This document shows, piece after piece, positions 34,861-45,915 of a stretch of DNA of 64,000 nucleotides. Numbering within the stretch: position 1 is the first letter of the stretch; each line of letters begins with the position of its first letter. The notes under the pieces are model-generated. The model ran no database searches and was not told the DNA's origin. It saw only the letters and a program-made list of their open reading frames with translations. The translations under genes were made by a program, and so were the position numbers. The stretch comes from Toxonevra muliebris (Eukaryota; Arthropoda; Insecta; Diptera; Pallopteridae): positions 78,372,400-78,436,399 of the forward strand of contig OY829328.1 in assembly GCA_963691655.1 (NCBI GenBank), in the 5' to 3' direction.

Positions 34861-35021
34861 TGGAAACTTGGCTCTTGGAATATTAGAAATATGCTGCAAG
34901 CCGGAAAAATCAATGAAGTTACAGCGGAACTGGCAAAATATAATATGGATATTGTAGCTTAACAAGAATTGCGCTGGAAAGATTTTGGAGAAATGAGGAA
35001 AAAAGAATACACCGGCAAACT

Positions 35022-35325
35022 GAGAGGCTGAGAGGAAAAGTGGTATAACTTCTACGTTCAGAAAAAAGTGGAATAATTTCACTTAAGAGCAAAACGAAAT
35101 ATGTTCAGAGCAAAAGTGAAACGAAATATGTTCAGAACGAAAACGGAATAAAAAACTATGCTGTTCTTGCTCTGAAAGAATTGTTATACCATTTTTGTTC
35201 TTACTTATAAGGCGTTTCATTTTCACTCTAAACCGTATTACTTATGCCATTCTGGCACTGACACACTAAATTATTTCACTTTTGCTCTTATACAAATTTT
35301 AGCCCGCTTTTCCTCTCAGCCTGTC
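35022..35325 (-). mobile_element. MITE-G copy 4 (part of double unit 2)
   Basis: A full-length copy, 304 bp, with ends GAGAGGCTGAGAGGAAAAG and CTTTTCCTCTCAGCCTGTC. Its outer flank is AACT (35018-35021) and its inner flank is the shared spacer (ATTT). It corresponds to copy 3 of double unit 1 but is not internally deleted. Confidence 0.9.
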
Positions 35326-35369
35326 ATTTATCATTCGAAAGTGATATAAAACCGAATCGTCCTCATTTG
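35326..35369. other. conserved spacer between the paired MITEs (unit 2)
   Basis: This is the reverse complement of 10439-10481, bounded by ATTT on both sides. Confidence 0.9.
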
Positions 35370-35661
35370 AGAGACTGAGAAGAAAAGTGGTATAGTTTCT
35401 ACGTTCAGAAAAAAGTGGAATAATTTCACTTAAGAGCAAAAGCAAAACGAAATATGTTCAGAGCAAAAGTGAAACGAAATATGTTCAGAGCGAAAACGGA
35501 ATAAAAAACTATGCTGTTCTTGCTCTAAAAGAATTGTTTAAACCATTTTTGCTCATACTTTTAAGGCGTTTCATTTTCACTCTAAACCGTATTACTTATG
35601 CCATTCTTGAACTGACACTCTAAATTATTTCACTTTTGCCCGCTTTTCCTCTCAGCCTGTC
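35370..35661 (-). mobile_element. MITE-G copy 5 (part of double unit 2)
   Basis: A 292-bp copy with ends GAGAGACTGAGAAGAAAAG and CTTTTCCTCTCAGCCTGTC. Its outer flank AACT (35662-35665) matches the flank at 35018-35021, so the whole pair shares one 4-bp target duplication. Confidence 0.9.
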
Positions 35662-35881
35662 AACTGTCAGACGAGAAAGTGAAAATAGACTTTTAGAGAG
35701 AAATTGACAAAAAAAAAATAACCAATAATAAGATTTCGAAAAGCATAGAGGAAGAATGGAAAGTATTAAGAGCTGCAATTACAAATGCAGCATCAACTAT
35801 AGTAGGAAGCGAAGTGAAAAAGAAAAATTCAGAATGAAACGATGAAGACTGCATGAACGCGATAGCAACTCAAAACCAATA

Positions 35882-36050
35882 GAGGAGAAGTTGGCTAGGA
35901 AAAAAATACCCGAGCAGCTGAATAAATTTAAACCAAGCGAGGAGAAGTTGGCTAGGAAAAAAAACCCGAGCAGCTGAAGAAATTTAAACCAAGCGAGGAG
36001 AAGTTGGCTAGGAAAGAAAACCCGAGCAGCTGAATAAATTTACATCGAGA
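35882..36050 (+). repeat. 56-bp tandem triplication within the LINE remnant
   Basis: Three near-identical units begin GAGGAGAAGTTGGCTAGG and end TTTAAACCAAGC or TTTACATCGAGA. They lie inside the decayed LINE linker region and add charged residues if translated. A local duplication after insertion is the simplest reading. Confidence 0.85.
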
Positions 36051-37036
36051 AGAGAAGAATTGCTACGTAAATCTGCCAAAAAAAAAGAAATGGGAAGCCA
36101 TGAAGAAAAACTTAGAAAACATCTGCGAAGATTTCACCTCCAATAAAACCCGAAAATTCTATAGCCAAATCAAAACAGAACAACGTGGATTTCAACCTCG
36201 CTTAAACATCTGCAAGTCCAAAAACGGTGAAATACTCACCGGACAATAGAAAATTGTAGAAAGATGGGTTGAGCACTTCAACGAACAGCTGTATGCCGAG
36301 AGTGCCGAAGGAGACAATGAAGAAGACGCGCTACCAACAGATAATAGCAGTATTACCGAATATCCACAGGATCAACAACCACCGACAGGCAGATCAACTT
36401 CAGTTGGAATATTCTCGCTCAGGCAATCAATGGAAAAATGCTATGAACACAACATGGACTTACATATGCTATTCATTGATTTCAATCAAGCATTCGATAC
36501 CATCAATAGAAAGACTATACCTTCAAAATTTAAGAGGTGCAAAATCCGAGAAAAACTAATCAGGATAAGAGTATAAAACTGTAGTTCGTTCAGTTTTGTA
36601 CTACGGAGCTGAAACTTGGGCACTGAGCGAAAAAAAGACAAAGCAAAACTACAGATCTTCGAAAGAAAAGTTCTCACAAAAAAATATTCGGCGCGATCAA
36701 AATTGGGTATGATGAATGGCGCATAAGATGGAAAGATAAACTTGAACAACTAATCCAAGGCGAAAACGTAGTAGGTTACATCAAAGTGCAACGAATGAGA
36801 GGGACAACTCAAGAGCCCAAAAGAGAATAATAGATGCAAGAGTTGACCAAGATCGAGATGGATAATGAACTGAACGACGACTTAGAAAGACTTAAACTGA
36901 AGAACTGGAAAGAGACAACAGAGGACCGAGTAACATGAAGGCGTATTGTTCAGCAGGCCAAAGCTCACAAAAAGCAGTAGCGCCAAATGATGATGATGTT
37001 TATGATGCCTTAATTGTATTTAAAATTATAATGTAG

Positions 37037-38308
37037 AAGGTCTCTCTGAGAGAAAACATGGTTTCAGACCCGGCAGATTCACGATCGGAGCTATTGAAGA
37101 CGTTGTTAAAAGAGTAGAAATTGCACGGAGCAGGAACCATCACTCAACACCAGTGGTACTCATCGCCACGATTGACGTAAGAAATGCATTTAACAGTGCA
37201 AAATGGGACGACATGATCGATGCACTTGTAAGAAGGTTTCAAACACCCGCCTACCTAATAACGATGATATGCAGCTATTTAAAAGACAGTGAGCTGATTT
37301 ATGACACGAAGACAACTCAGCGAAGAAAAGAAATAACGTCAGGGGTTCAATTCTCGGGCCAGATCTGTGTGTGAATGAGCTGTGCTATGACGGCCGTAAT
37401 CAACGCACGTGACACCGATACGGCGAGACAAAAACTGACGCAAGTGATGATAAGAACACAAACGTGGCTCGATTCACATGGGCTCAGAGCTTGGCTGTCG
37501 AAAAGACAGAGCTCATCTTTCTCACATGAAAGCGTATTCCGCTCGAAGTAGACATGCGAGTACACTCGGAAACCATTAAGACGACGAAGGCATTGAAATG
37601 CCTGGGGTTGACATACTGGGCTCAAATCCAGCACGCGGCGGGAAATCAGCTAAAAATGACAGCATCACTATCCAGGTTAATGGCAAATATCGAGCGGTCC
37701 ACTTGCCAGCAGAAGAAAACTGCTCATGGACACGACAAGCTCGGTACTACATCGACGGAAGATATTGGCCAAGGTGCAGAGGACAGCAGCTCTTCGAATG
37801 GTTTCGGCATATCGCACGGTTTCCGAAGTTGCAGTACTAGTGATAAGCGGAACGATACCAATAGACCTACTAGCAAAAGAAAAAAGAAGAAACTGGAAAC
37901 ACATGGCAAAACACTAGAGCACATACAATGCAATTATGGCAGGATCGCTGGTCAGTGGAAACCAAAGAAAGGTGGAAATCGAAGATAATTCCAAACGTAG
38001 AAAAATGTTGCAGTAGATCCTTCGGCGAAGTTAGTTACTACGTAACGCAGATGCTATCTGAACACGGATACGTCCAAAAATACCTGTTCAAGATAGTCAA
38101 AGCCTTAAGACTTGAATGTATTTACGGCGACGAAGCCTTAGACGACGCAAACCATACCTTTTTCGTGTGCGAAAAGTGGAGAGAAGAACCAAAATTGCTG
38201 GAAGACAAACTGGGACATCTTACTGCTGAAAATGTGACAGAAAAACTGACAGTAAACGAAGAGGATTGGCGATTAATAGCCACATTCATCGAATACGTGT
38301 TACGCTAA
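37037..38308 (+). pseudogene. R1-clade LINE ORF2, 3' part, frameshifted
   Basis: The stretch reads LSERKHGFRPGRFTIGAIED, then VVLIATIDVRNAFNSAKWDD, a reverse-transcriptase catalytic region of the R1 type. Pieces follow in shifting frames: EKTELIF, TASLSRLMANI, AYRTVSEVAVLVISGTIPID, and a C-terminal part from 37928 (MQLWQDRWSVETKERW, then CIYGDEALDDANHTFFVCEKW with the zinc-binding C/H/C residues). The frame closes at 38306-38308. Stops and at least three frameshifts are present, so it is inactive. The 5' half is missing. R1-clade elements insert by target-primed reverse transcription. Confidence 0.85.
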
Positions 38309-38310
38309 AA

Positions 38311-39715
38311 AAAACGGGACCTGGTTGCAGGTACTACGATGGTAGTCTAAACGGAAGCCACAAAAATGCTTAAGCTCATTGCTTTCAACGCAACGATGTC
38401 TCATAATCCTTTCTAATGCCATTCGTTTATATAGAAATATTAAATTATATTCAATAATGTTTAACTATAGCACCTAGAGATATGGCAGTCTATTTCAACT
38501 AACTTCAGGCGAAATCCTGATTTTTATATAAAGAAGCAAACAAAAAAATCTAAAAAAAAAAAAAAAAAATCTACAAAAATTTTTCTTTGAAGTTTTCATT
38601 TCGCTAAACTGAGAGCTTCTTTATTTTTATATTTCTTTGTAGTGTTTCTCTAGAGACATTAAAACTTATCTTCACTGAATTCTTGAAAAAACAAAAAATA
38701 TATGCGTTTTTTTTTTAATCTCATCCGCATTGCAACACTGGCAGCCAGCAGCTAAAAGGAAGGCAGACAGATAGACAACCAAACAGATGAAGACTACGGC
38801 ATACGAATGCTAACGCAAACAGACAAACGCACAGACAGACAGACAGACAAGCAGCTAGATAGATGGGTGTCATCTTCATCTTGCTGCCTCATTGTGCTCC
38901 TGCACATTGCATATTGTTTTGTTGCAACTTTTTTTTTTTGTTTTTTTTTTGGATTACACGACGTTGTTTGTATCTTGTTTCTTGTGGTTTATGCAAACTG
39001 AAGTCTTTCTTTCCTTTCCTTTTTTGTTTTTTTTTTTTTTTCTTAGCTGTTTTTGTTACACGCTCGAGGTAAGGACAAATACAAAAATACACAAGCTTAT
39101 ATTAAAGTTTAAGTTATACAGTAAATGCTATAAGAAAGATTAGGGTTGCCATAAATTTTGAAATTTTCCTCAGGTTCCCTATAGCAATCATTGTAAGTAG
39201 TAGCAAAGAGACGTGGGAAGAGTGTATACAAAAATTTCAAATTTAAAAGAAAATCAACGATAGACAGAAGTTACTTATCAGTTTTTGCATTTTCCTTAAA
39301 AAAAACAAAAAAATGCTGCCAAAAAGGTTTCAAACTTTTTTTTTAAATTCACTAGTAATCTCAAAAGTTGATTGAACTGAAAGGTAATGTCTGCTTTTCA
39401 CTTTACGCTCAAAACAATTAAAATTATTGGAAGTACTCAATTAATTTCACTTTTAAGAGTTGCCACATTCTTATACAACATAATCTTCAGTTTTGTGATT
39501 ATAAGCTATCTCTCAAATTTAATTTTTTGTCAAAGTTCCTCACTTATATTCTACGAGGAGAGAACAAAAATTTCGCTAAATCAAGGGGTGGAGGGGATGG
39601 AGAGATGCGTCACTCCTTTTTACCTGCGCTAATTAAGTAACTCATTAGTAATATATATAGCAAGTTTTGTTAAAATTGGGTCATAAGTCGCAGAGATATC
39701 GTCATGTCAATCAGG
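38311..39715. other. intergenic DNA, low complexity
   Basis: A runs at 38554-38569, a CAGA run at 38832-38848 and T runs at 38930-38950 and 39028-39040. Hydrophobic open frames at 38807-39143 come from T-rich DNA. No gene is supported. Confidence 0.5.
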
Positions 39716-39727
39716 AAGAAAATTGCA

Positions 39728-40412
39728 ACTATGGAGAAAATCGAGTTTCGTGCTTTTAAGTTACTGACAAAGCAAGGAAAACTTTCTCAAATCATTTTGA
39801 AAGAGACGTCTTCTGTTTGCGGCAACACTTGCCCAGGAAAACCATGACTTACAAGTGCCACAACCTATTTAAACAAGGGCGAGAGATTCGTTTAAAGATG
39901 ATCCTAGGCCGGGACAGCCCATTGAAAAAGTAGAAAAGTTAGTACCGGAAGATGCCCGTCTGAAGAAGAAGCAACTCGCTGAAATGTTTGAATCCTTTTG
40001 AATATCCTGCACAACCATCTGGGCATGACAAAGGTGTGCGCAAGATGGGTGCCGAGAATGCTCACGCCGTTTTCAGATCTTTGTAGCCAGAACAGGGAAG
40101 AAATTTCGTACCTGATTGTTACTGGGAATGAAACATGGGTTTATAATTATAATCCTGATTTAAAGCAAGAGTCCATGCAATGGTACGCCACCCCCGAAGA
40201 AGTTCAAAGTCTCACAGTCGGCCGGAAAAATCATGGCTATAATTTTCTGAGATTCAGAAGGAATACACTACTGATTCACTACAAAGACAACGATGGTTCT
40301 ATAACAGAAGAATACTATGTAGGCCTGCTAGAACGTTTAAGAGCTCCTGTAAGAAAGAAAATGCGCGGAAAGCTAGTGAGCCAAAGACAGTACACAAAAA
40401 CTGCTTTATGAA
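39728..40412 (+). pseudogene. mariner transposase fragment, N-terminal two-thirds
   Basis: The product begins MEKIEFRAFKLLTKQGKL and, through several stops, reaches ILHNHLGMTKVCARWVPRML, then TGNETWVYNYNP, the first catalytic site, where the aspartate of the usual GDETW is now asparagine. The sequence EEYYVGLLERLRAPVRKKMR follows. It ends at 40412 where a second mariner begins, so the rest of the catalytic core is lost. It encodes a DD34D mariner relative and is inactive. Confidence 0.8.
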
Positions 40413-40414
40413 AT

Positions 40415-41665
40415 ATTGGGTCACAAAAAAAGTATTTTCGGTTTTGGTCAAAAGATTGTGTTAATGACCATACATCTGGCACCACTGATCCGACTTTGTC
40501 AAACGCGCGTTTGAAAAGTGACATTTCAATTTTTTTCGAAGACAGTTTTGTAGTTCGTCATTCGTGTAAAAAGTTACATTGATTTGAAAATGAATGAAAT
40601 TTTTTACTATAAAAAAGATAAAAACGCTACAGAAACATGCCGAAAAATTTGTGCGATTTTCGGTGAGAATTCTTTAACAGAACATACCGTCCAACTTTGG
40701 TTTTCTCGATTCTGTTCTGGAAATTTCGATGCCAAAAATTCACCTCGCTGTGGCCGGTCAGTCACTGAAAAAACCGATGCAATTTTGCAACTGGTGGAGC
40801 AAGACCGGCACGAGATAGCGGAGGTACTAAACATCAACCACATGACAGTTTGGCATTATTTCAAAAAAAGCTGGCTACTCAAAGAAGCTCGATGTTTGGG
40901 TGCCACATGAATTAACACAAAGAAATTTGATTGACCGAATTACCATCAGTGAAACGCTGCTGAAACGCAACGAAATCGAAACATTTTTGAAACACACCAT
41001 TACGGGCGATGAAAAAAGGATTAAATACGAGAATATTAAACAAAAAAAATCATGGTCAAAGGTCGGTGAGCCGGTGACCCTTCACAAACGACTTCAAAGC
41101 CTGAATTGACGGCAAACAAGGTTATGTTGAGTGTTTGGTGGGATTGGAAGAGAGTCGCTATCGTGAGCTGCTACAACCTGGCCAAACAGTCAATTCTGAT
41201 TTCTGCTGCTCACAACTCGACCGTTTGAACTAAGCAATCAAGAAAGAAAGACCAGAATTGGCCAACAGAAAAGGTGTTGTGTTTCACCATGATAATGCCA
41301 GGGCATACATATCTTTGATGGTCAACCAAAAATTGATTACGCTTGGCTGGGAAGTTCTGATGCACCACCCGTATAGCCCGGACATTGCACCATCTGACTA
41401 TTATTTGTTTCGGTCTCTGCAAAACTCTCTTGATGGAAAAAAATTGGCCTACAGAAGAGCCGCCGAAAATCAGTTGGCCAAGTTTTTCCCCGATAAACCA
41501 CAGAAGTTTTACACTGTTGGAATAATGAAGCTCCCGGAAAAATGGCAAAGGATCATTAGAAATTATGGCCAATATGTATTTGATTAAAATTGATTTTTAA
41601 TAATGAAAATTTTTGCTCAAAAATTGAACAAAAAAAAACCGAAAATACTTTTTATGTGTAACGGC
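40415..41665 (+). mobile_element. cecropia-type mariner inserted in another mariner
   Basis: The inverted ends share CACAAAAAAAGTATTTTCGG (left, about 40422) and its near inverse CCGAAAATACTTTTTATGTG (right, ending about 41658). A TA precedes the left end (40413-40414) and another follows GTG on the right. The outermost few bases differ between ends. The element lies at the break of the mariner remnant at 39728-40412. Confidence 0.75.
40584..41587 (+). pseudogene. cecropia/Hsmar1-like mariner transposase, frameshifted
   Basis: The start is probably the ATG at 40590 (MNEIFYYKKDKNATE). The N-terminal half has the paired helix-turn-helix region (KICAIFGENSLTEHTVQLWF and HEIAEVLNINHMTVW). Frameshifts near 40895 and in 41110-41250 split the frame in three. 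The catalytic triad residues remain: TGDEKRIKYEN (W changed to R), FHHDNARAY, and SPDIAPSDYYLF with 34 residues between the last two. The C-terminal EKWQRIIRNYGQYVFD is complete. It resembles the family that gave the transposase part of SETMAR in primates (known family fact). Inactive as it stands. Confidence 0.88.
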
Positions 41666-41699
41666 TTCTGAATCATGAAAGCTTAGGCGATTATTTTAT

Positions 41700-41860
41700 T
41701 ATAATTATTAATTACCGGGATGTGCACTTGCGATCTGAAGATCTATTGTGCCCCGTCAAGGACTCATAGTGGTTCTATAAGTCCTACTCATGTTAGAAAT
41801 TTTAGTATTTGGCCAACTTCTAGAGATTTCAATATTCCATCTAGTGGGTGGCAATAAATA
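41700..41860 (-). mobile_element. TAA-tailed LINE 3'-end fragment, copy 2
   Basis: ATTATAATTATTAATTA, then TTGCGATCTGAAG, TATTGTGCCCCGTCA, ATAAGTCCT and GAAATTTTAGTAT, in the same order as at 20165-20350. Read on the minus strand it ends in TAA repeats, as I-type LINEs do. Confidence 0.6.
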
Positions 41861-43589
41861 ATGACTTTTTAAAAAGTAGGTACTCAATTAATTTCACGTT
41901 TAAGCGTTGCCACTTGCTGTGTTTATCTTTTTCATTAGTGATTATAAAATTTCACTAAAACTCAATTTTTTGGTTAAGAGAGAAACAAAATGCCCTAGAA
42001 TTTCTTGGTTCAAACTTTCTGCCTTCATTTCCATCGTTTATTCAAAGGTACTCGTGACTCGAATCTACCAACTTCCGGTAATGCACATCAAATGATTTAC
42101 GAAGCATAGAGAGGCTTGGATACAAGTACTCGAGGTTTTTTGAGATACTGAAAAGATTTAATTGGATTTTTAATTTAGAGAAATTTGAATGTCTCATTAG
42201 TTCTGTAGATTGAACTTGCCGATTTTGGACTTGAAGTTTTTCGAGACTCACTTTTGGCTTCGAAAACGTTTGGGCTGCCTTCGGAGTTGAGGAAAAAATT
42301 ACACATTTATATTCAACCTCACAATTAAGCAACAATTTCGATTTACATACACAAATTTCTAAATTTTTGCTATTTGGGACAAAGTTTTTTATAAGATTGA
42401 CTTCCCAAATTTTATTTTTTTTTGTAGCGGCTAAAAATGACAAAATTTACAGTTAGTAAAAAATTCAAAAAATTAAATTCACTTCATCAGACAAAAAAAA
42501 AAAATTGTAATGTAAATTCTATCCCAATTTCTCCCCCTAAGATTTTGTAGAAAAACAAAATCTGGCAACTCTCAAAAATAAAAAAAAAAAAAAAGCAACA
42601 AGATAGCTACAAGCGTGTATGAATACTCCAGCCATAACATTGACAGTAACAGCAAAAAGAAAATAACTAAAACCAGCAGCAGATGTCGCCGCAGCAGCAG
42701 CAGCATCACTAACCGAGCTAGCAACAACAACAGCAACAAAGCACCAATACCAATAACAACAACAACAACAGAAAAACATCATTGGGAAGACATCAATTCA
42801 TTTGCGAGTGTCATCAGCGTTAAATTGTGATGGCGTTGAAAAAGATTTTATAAGAAAAAAATACAAAAAATACAAAAAAAAAATTTTAAAAAATACAAAG
42901 CGACATGAAACACCTCGTGACGTCATAAATGTTGTGTAATTATTTTGTTGCAATACTGAGCCGATGAATGGGCAGGTAGGTAGATAGATAGGTAGCTAGG
43001 TAATGTGTTGCATAAGAATTTTAAATGTCAATGAGTTCATGTAATAAAATAAGTGGAAATTTAATTGCAGGCATGTAGGTAATATCAGGTATTTGACCTT
43101 TGACCTATTGTATAGTGAAAGTAATCGTTTAAGAAATGGCATATGCAGGAGAGAAGTAAAATAAGGTTCAGTTGAAAAATGATCGAGACATTTAAATGAA
43201 AATTTTAAACTTACGTCATTATTTTATGTCCCGTGAAAACGCTAAATAAAAACTGGGTGGAGTTTTAATACGCACTGCTGAGGTTCTCGAGGAATCTCCG
43301 AAGACTCTAATCATGTTACAGCGGTACCAATATCATTCGGCTTACTGTAACCAAAGCGGTACGTCAATTCCTAGGATGAAAACCCAAAATCGCACAGCAG
43401 TCCATCAATTCTTTGATCAGTTTCAAAATTGTCCCTGAAAATTTCAACTTTTCTTATGCGAATAGTGAATGAATGAATGAATGAATTTTTCATGCAGTGG
43501 TCCAAAACTTTCCATCACGTCACGTTTCCGAGAAAAACGGGGTTGAAATCAATGAAATCAGCGTTTTTGGCCATTTTTGAACAATTGTG
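41861..43589. other. intergenic DNA with CAG/CAA tracts
   Basis: CAGCAG and CAACAA runs at 42680-42770 and A runs at 42579-42594. Low-complexity open frames occur on both strands. No gene is supported. Confidence 0.5.
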
Positions 43590-44078
43590 AGATGGCAGAC
43601 AGGACACACATGCAAAATCACCAAGCAGGTATTGTCCAGAGTACAACCCCAAACACTCTAAGAAGCTACTATCTTTCAGCAGAAGATAAATTTACAAAGC
43701 CGTGGCAGTAATAACTGGACATTGCCTTATAGGTGCGCACGCAGCTAGATTGGGTGCGTCCTCAAATGACTTTTGCAGAAGTTGCAGGGATGAAGAGGAA
43801 GAGGAATCTCTTTCACACTTCTTATGCTTTTGCCCAGCCTTGACTATATGTATGAAAAATGCCCCGGGTCAATATTTTCTCGATGACCTGTCCGACTTGG
43901 AGTCAACTGACCTAGGGAACCTACTTAATTATGTAACTAAGTCCAAGTGGTTCGATTAATCTTGGTTTTTCAGTGTTAAAGGGGGTGGATGGATATTAGG
44001 ACCCATGTGGTAACACAACGGGCCGTATCTGGCCTAAGTGTGCCCTGATGGACAGCCACTTAACCGAACCAAACCTAT
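43590..44078 (+). pseudogene. Jockey-type LINE ORF2 C-terminus with 3' UTR and tail
   Basis: The coding part ends MAVITGHCLIGAHAARLGAS, then CRSCRDEEEE and HFLCFCPAL, with the CxxC/H/C zinc-type residues, and closes with LLNYVTKSKWFD at 43957-43959. The 3' UTR then holds ACCCATGTGGTAACACAACG, GGCCTAAGTGTG and GACAGCCACTTAACCGAACC. This tail is shared with SINE-1 (5636, 45593, 55006). The upstream part to about 43590 is in another frame. It is the only plus-strand link in this window between a LINE coding region and the SINE-1 tail. Confidence 0.8.
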
Positions 44079-44390
44079 CAGTCTCGCCTTTCTAACTCTA
44101 CAATCTTTAAACCTCCATTTTCCTTTTCTCCATTTAGTATTTATCTTCTATTTTCCCCCTCTACTTTTCTGCCTTCTCGTTTCTCCTTATCCCATTTCTC
44201 AATGGGACCTTTCTAACTCAACCATCTTTCAATATCTGTTTTCTTTTCATCTTTATCTTCTCTTCTCTTAATCTCTGCATTTATTTCTCTTTTCCAATTT
44301 CTACTACGAATGTTTTCTAGAGGAATTCGTTTCCATTCTCGTTCAGGGAATGTTTTTAAAGAGTCCATACTTATGTGTGTGTTTTTTTTT
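44079..44390. other. pyrimidine-rich spacer
   Basis: C/T-rich sequence (TTTCTC and CTTTTC words). No gene seen. Confidence 0.6.
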
Positions 44391-45230
44391 GTTAAGACTT
44401 TGGAGTCTAAAACGCCTCAGAGAGAAAAATCTAACGGATTGGCATCAGTTGAATTCGAGAAACAATACCGTGCCAAACTAAAGTTCGGAACCTTGTTTTT
44501 TAACCAATCTTGGTTCTTTGTGCGACGCGGCCGAGTTCTTTCAAGACGTGTACGGTCTATTGCCGAAATGCTTGCATGCCCAAAGCTGTAATGCTGCTTC
44601 CAAAACCGATTCACGGTACACAGTCACGTTTACTTCGACGAACAGGCTTCAAAAACACGACCGGGGAACGGCCACCGGCGGTGACTGCGGCCCCACTGCG
44701 CATGGGCCGATGCTTGAGATCGAGTAGCCATTCTTAGTTTCGAATTTTTGAACGTTCTCTCCTGGAACCAGACTCGATGCTTTTTTCTTATTTACGTACT
44801 GCTCAATTTGGTAATTTTTCTCATCTGAGAAGATTATATTTGACAACTGGCCACTCGAGTACAAGCGCTTCAACTCCTTTGCTCTTTGAAGCCGTTGTTG
44901 TTTCTGCTTCGGTTTAAGAAAGTGTGGATTTTGTAAGGCTTCACTCCGAGGTTGTTTTTTTTAATATCTTACGCAAGCTTTGGTCGGAAATTTTTAAAGC
45001 AGCAGCCACTCTTGCACTCTGTCTGGGATTTCGTCGAATTCTGGCTATCAATTTTTGAATCATTTCTGTTGAAGTTTTTGTTTTTTTTTTTCGTCCGCCA
45101 ACGTAAAGTTTCGCAATGCTGCCAGTAGCATTGTACCGTTTTATGGTTCGACATACAAACATTTGATTAACATTTAAATGATTTAGCTCTCTAACGATCA
45201 CGGGCTGCGATTTTTCTGCTGACTAAAGCG
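44391..45230 (-). pseudogene. Tc1/mariner DD37D-like transposase remnant
   Basis: Read right to left: an N-terminal helix-turn-helix piece (RTIKRYNATGSIAKLYVGG), then IRRNPRQSARVAAALKISDQ, then SNIIFSDEKNYQIEQYVNKK, with the first catalytic aspartate. Then VYRESVLEAALQLWACKHFG, a worn second site (KNSAASH instead of QQDSAPSH), and NPLDFSL near the third. Stops and frameshifts run throughout. It is related to the element at 50740-51936, but I see no inverted ends. Confidence 0.8.
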
Positions 45231-45264
45231 TGATCAGACTATTATTAAGCTTAATCAAAAATCT

Positions 45265-45560
45265 GACATGCTGGGGTTTTTTGGACCTCGAATTCGGATT
45301 CAGCTATGTCAAAAACATGTAGTAAACATGGTCTGGCTTCCAGGCTCAAAAGCTCGCGTTAGGTTTTTTTGAGGTTATGTCTAAACCTTGACGTGCTGAA
45401 ATTTTTTGGACTTCGTATTCAGCGGCCCCAAACACATATAGTAAACATGATCTGATCTCCAGATCTGACAAAAAAAAAAAAACATTTTATAATGAGGTTT
45501 TTTGAGGTTATGTCAGAACCCTGCCGTGCTCGGATTTTTCGGACCTCGGATTCACCGATT
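45265..45560. repeat. about 130-bp direct repeat, 2.3 copies
   Basis: Each copy starts near GTGCTG..TTTTTTGGACCTCG, passes AGTAAACATG and TCTG..CTCCAG, and ends with GAGGTTATGTC and AACCTTGA. Copies begin near 45267, 45398 and 45529; the third is partial and stops before the SINE-1 target site. Confidence 0.8.
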
Positions 45561-45592
45561 AATACATTGAAAAGTTTCCCATACTTTAAGTA

Positions 45593-45915
45593 GGCTAAGC
45601 TGGAGTGGCTGTTGAGAGACACACTCAAGCTTGAACGGCCCATTGTGATACCACATAGTTGGACCTGCAGTTTAACGCCGATTACGAACATTGGTGTTAC
45701 AATTTTTTATCGGCTTGGTGGTTTTGCCTTTACCAACCAAGGTCTGTACTTGTACACTATCTTATAATTCTCATATAAGTACTTCATATTGATTGATTGA
45801 ATATAAGAAAGTTATGAAAATTAACCACCAGACGAAGAAGGGAATCGAACCCGAACCTCCCGAATGAAAGTCAAGTGCACTTGACTTTACCACTAGAAAA
45901 TCGAGCTCGTCTATA
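45593..45915 (-). mobile_element. SINE-1 copy B, complete, with 12-bp target duplication
   Basis: The minus-strand head has GACGAGCTCG, a worn A box (TTTTCTAGTGG, 45900-45890) and an exact B box GGTTCGATTCC (45851-45841). The body follows, and the tail ends in LINE-like sequence: GTGGTATCACAATGGGCC, CTTGAGTGTGTCTCTC and ACAGCCACTCCAGC. ATACTTTAAGTA flanks both sides (45581-45592 and 45916-45927). Since one target duplication encloses tRNA head, body and tail, all three moved as one unit. No open frame. Transcription by RNA polymerase III is inferred from the boxes. Confidence 0.92.

Larger units (their letters stand above)
34861..36940 (+). pseudogene. decayed RTE-like LINE, interrupted by a double MITE
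   Basis: From 34861 the frame reads as an AP-endonuclease start (WKLGSWNIRNMLQAGKINEV, then an in-frame stop, then QELRWKDFGEM). The double MITE sits at 35022-35661; without it and one AACT the frame continues. After 35740 comes a linker (EEEWKVLRAAI). At 36450-36510 the reverse-transcriptase catalytic block is visible as LHMLFIDFNQAFD, and near 36590 the C-terminal SVLYYGAETWALSEKK. Large deletions, stops and frameshifts make it inactive. The element would have encoded an endonuclease and reverse transcriptase for target-primed insertion. Confidence 0.8.

Noticed and set aside
38807..39143. Hydrophobic frames resembling membrane proteins
   Set aside because: They arise from T runs (mostly Phe and Leu codons) and overlap in several frames.
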